Source: an uncultured Ruminococcus sp.
GTDB taxonomy: Bacteria > Bacillota > Clostridia > Oscillospirales > Acutalibacteraceae
Assembly (NCBI GenBank): GCA_946055445.1
Contig: CAMGGF010000065.1
Location: 1-6,950, forward strand
Reading direction: 5' to 3'
Length of the DNA stretch: 6,950 bases
Of this stretch, positions 6,857-6,950 are shown piece after piece (the stretch's first letter is position 1; each line of letters begins with the position of its first letter). The position numbers and the translations under genes are program-made. The notes beneath the pieces are model-generated. The model had not been told where the DNA came from and searched no databases. It worked only from the letters and a program-made list of their open reading frames with translations.

Positions 6857-6950
6857 TTACTCTCCTATCGTATCGTGTATCACCGCGCGCAAGGCTTGTA
6901 AAGTCTCGCTTGCCGCTTCCTCGCTTTCGCCGCACACAGAATAATAGATT
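6857..6950 (-). CDS. C-terminal end of a probable phosphohexomutase (phosphoglucomutase/phosphomannomutase), cut by window edge
   Basis: Only the last 30 codons are present, entering from the right edge and ending at TAA 6859-6857. The residues begin IYYSVCGESEEAASETLQAL and end in HDTIGE. This fits the extreme C-terminus of alpha-D-phosphohexomutases, where the phosphate-binding RPSGTEPK loop is followed by K(I/F)YxxVxG, a helix rich in E and A, and LxALK/R. The single base before the first full codon is A, as expected for a Lys codon. These enzymes interconvert hexose 1- and 6-phosphates (glucose or mannose). The reading frame is supported by coding-like composition and by the stop 4 bases before the next start, with that gene's ribosome site inside the last codons. 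The family call rests on a short match, and the diagnostic phosphoserine loop is outside the window. Confidence 0.6.
   Translation of the reverse strand, partial: IYYSVCGESEEAASETLQALRAVIHDTIGE
6862..6866 (-). promoter_or_regulatory. Ribosome binding site of the NifU-like gene inside the upstream gene
   Basis: AGGAG (6866-6862, leftward) sits in the final Ile-Gly-Glu codons of the upstream gene, 9 bases before ATG 6852. The four-base gap between stop and start implies coupled translation and a single operon. Confidence 0.7.

Noticed and set aside
1..6950. Mobile elements, CRISPR arrays, phage or defence genes
   Set aside because: No transposase or integrase-like proteins, no regular repeat-spacer pattern, and all sizeable gene-free gaps are short and accounted for by promoters and terminators.

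Overview
The window reads as chromosomal DNA from a Gram-positive anaerobe of the Bacillota, most likely class Clostridia. The base composition is fairly balanced, there are strong AGGAG-type ribosome binding sites, one gene probably starts with TTG, and the protein families (DLTVGKP-type MATE exporter, NhaC antiporter, MAN2C1-like GH38 mannosidase, stand-alone NifU domain) fit that group. This placement is inference from sequence style; there is no rRNA or other marker gene. No mobile element, CRISPR array, rRNA or tRNA was seen.

Layout: one gene on the + strand at the left (MATE exporter, 85-1431) converges on a leftward block that fills the rest. A perfect 15-bp bidirectional terminator (1433-1472) separates them. 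Next comes a leftward two-gene unit: a GNAT acetyltransferase of the diamine/thialysine type (3016-3501), then a NhaC-family transporter (1486-2982). Its candidate promoter lies at 3542-3570, behind A-tracts spaced exactly 10 bp apart. A second hairpin terminator (3609-3654) isolates this unit from a leftward operon that enters at the right edge: the C-terminal end of a probable phosphohexomutase (phosphoglucomutase/phosphomannomutase), a 77-residue NifU-like protein, and a complete 983-residue GH38 alpha-mannosidase. In this operon the Shine-Dalgarno sequence of each downstream gene overlaps the end of the gene before it, so the three are probably translationally coupled.

Functionally, the right operon looks like intracellular trimming of alpha-mannosides plus phosphosugar interconversion, with an unexplained small Fe-S-type protein between the two enzymes. 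The left unit pairs a polyamine/lysine-analogue acetyltransferase with a cation-coupled antiporter, which suggests handling of amines or cations. The MATE gene would export organic cations or drugs. None of the genes appears broken. I found no clearly new system; the most notable points are the composition of the mannosidase operon and the phased A-tract promoter region.
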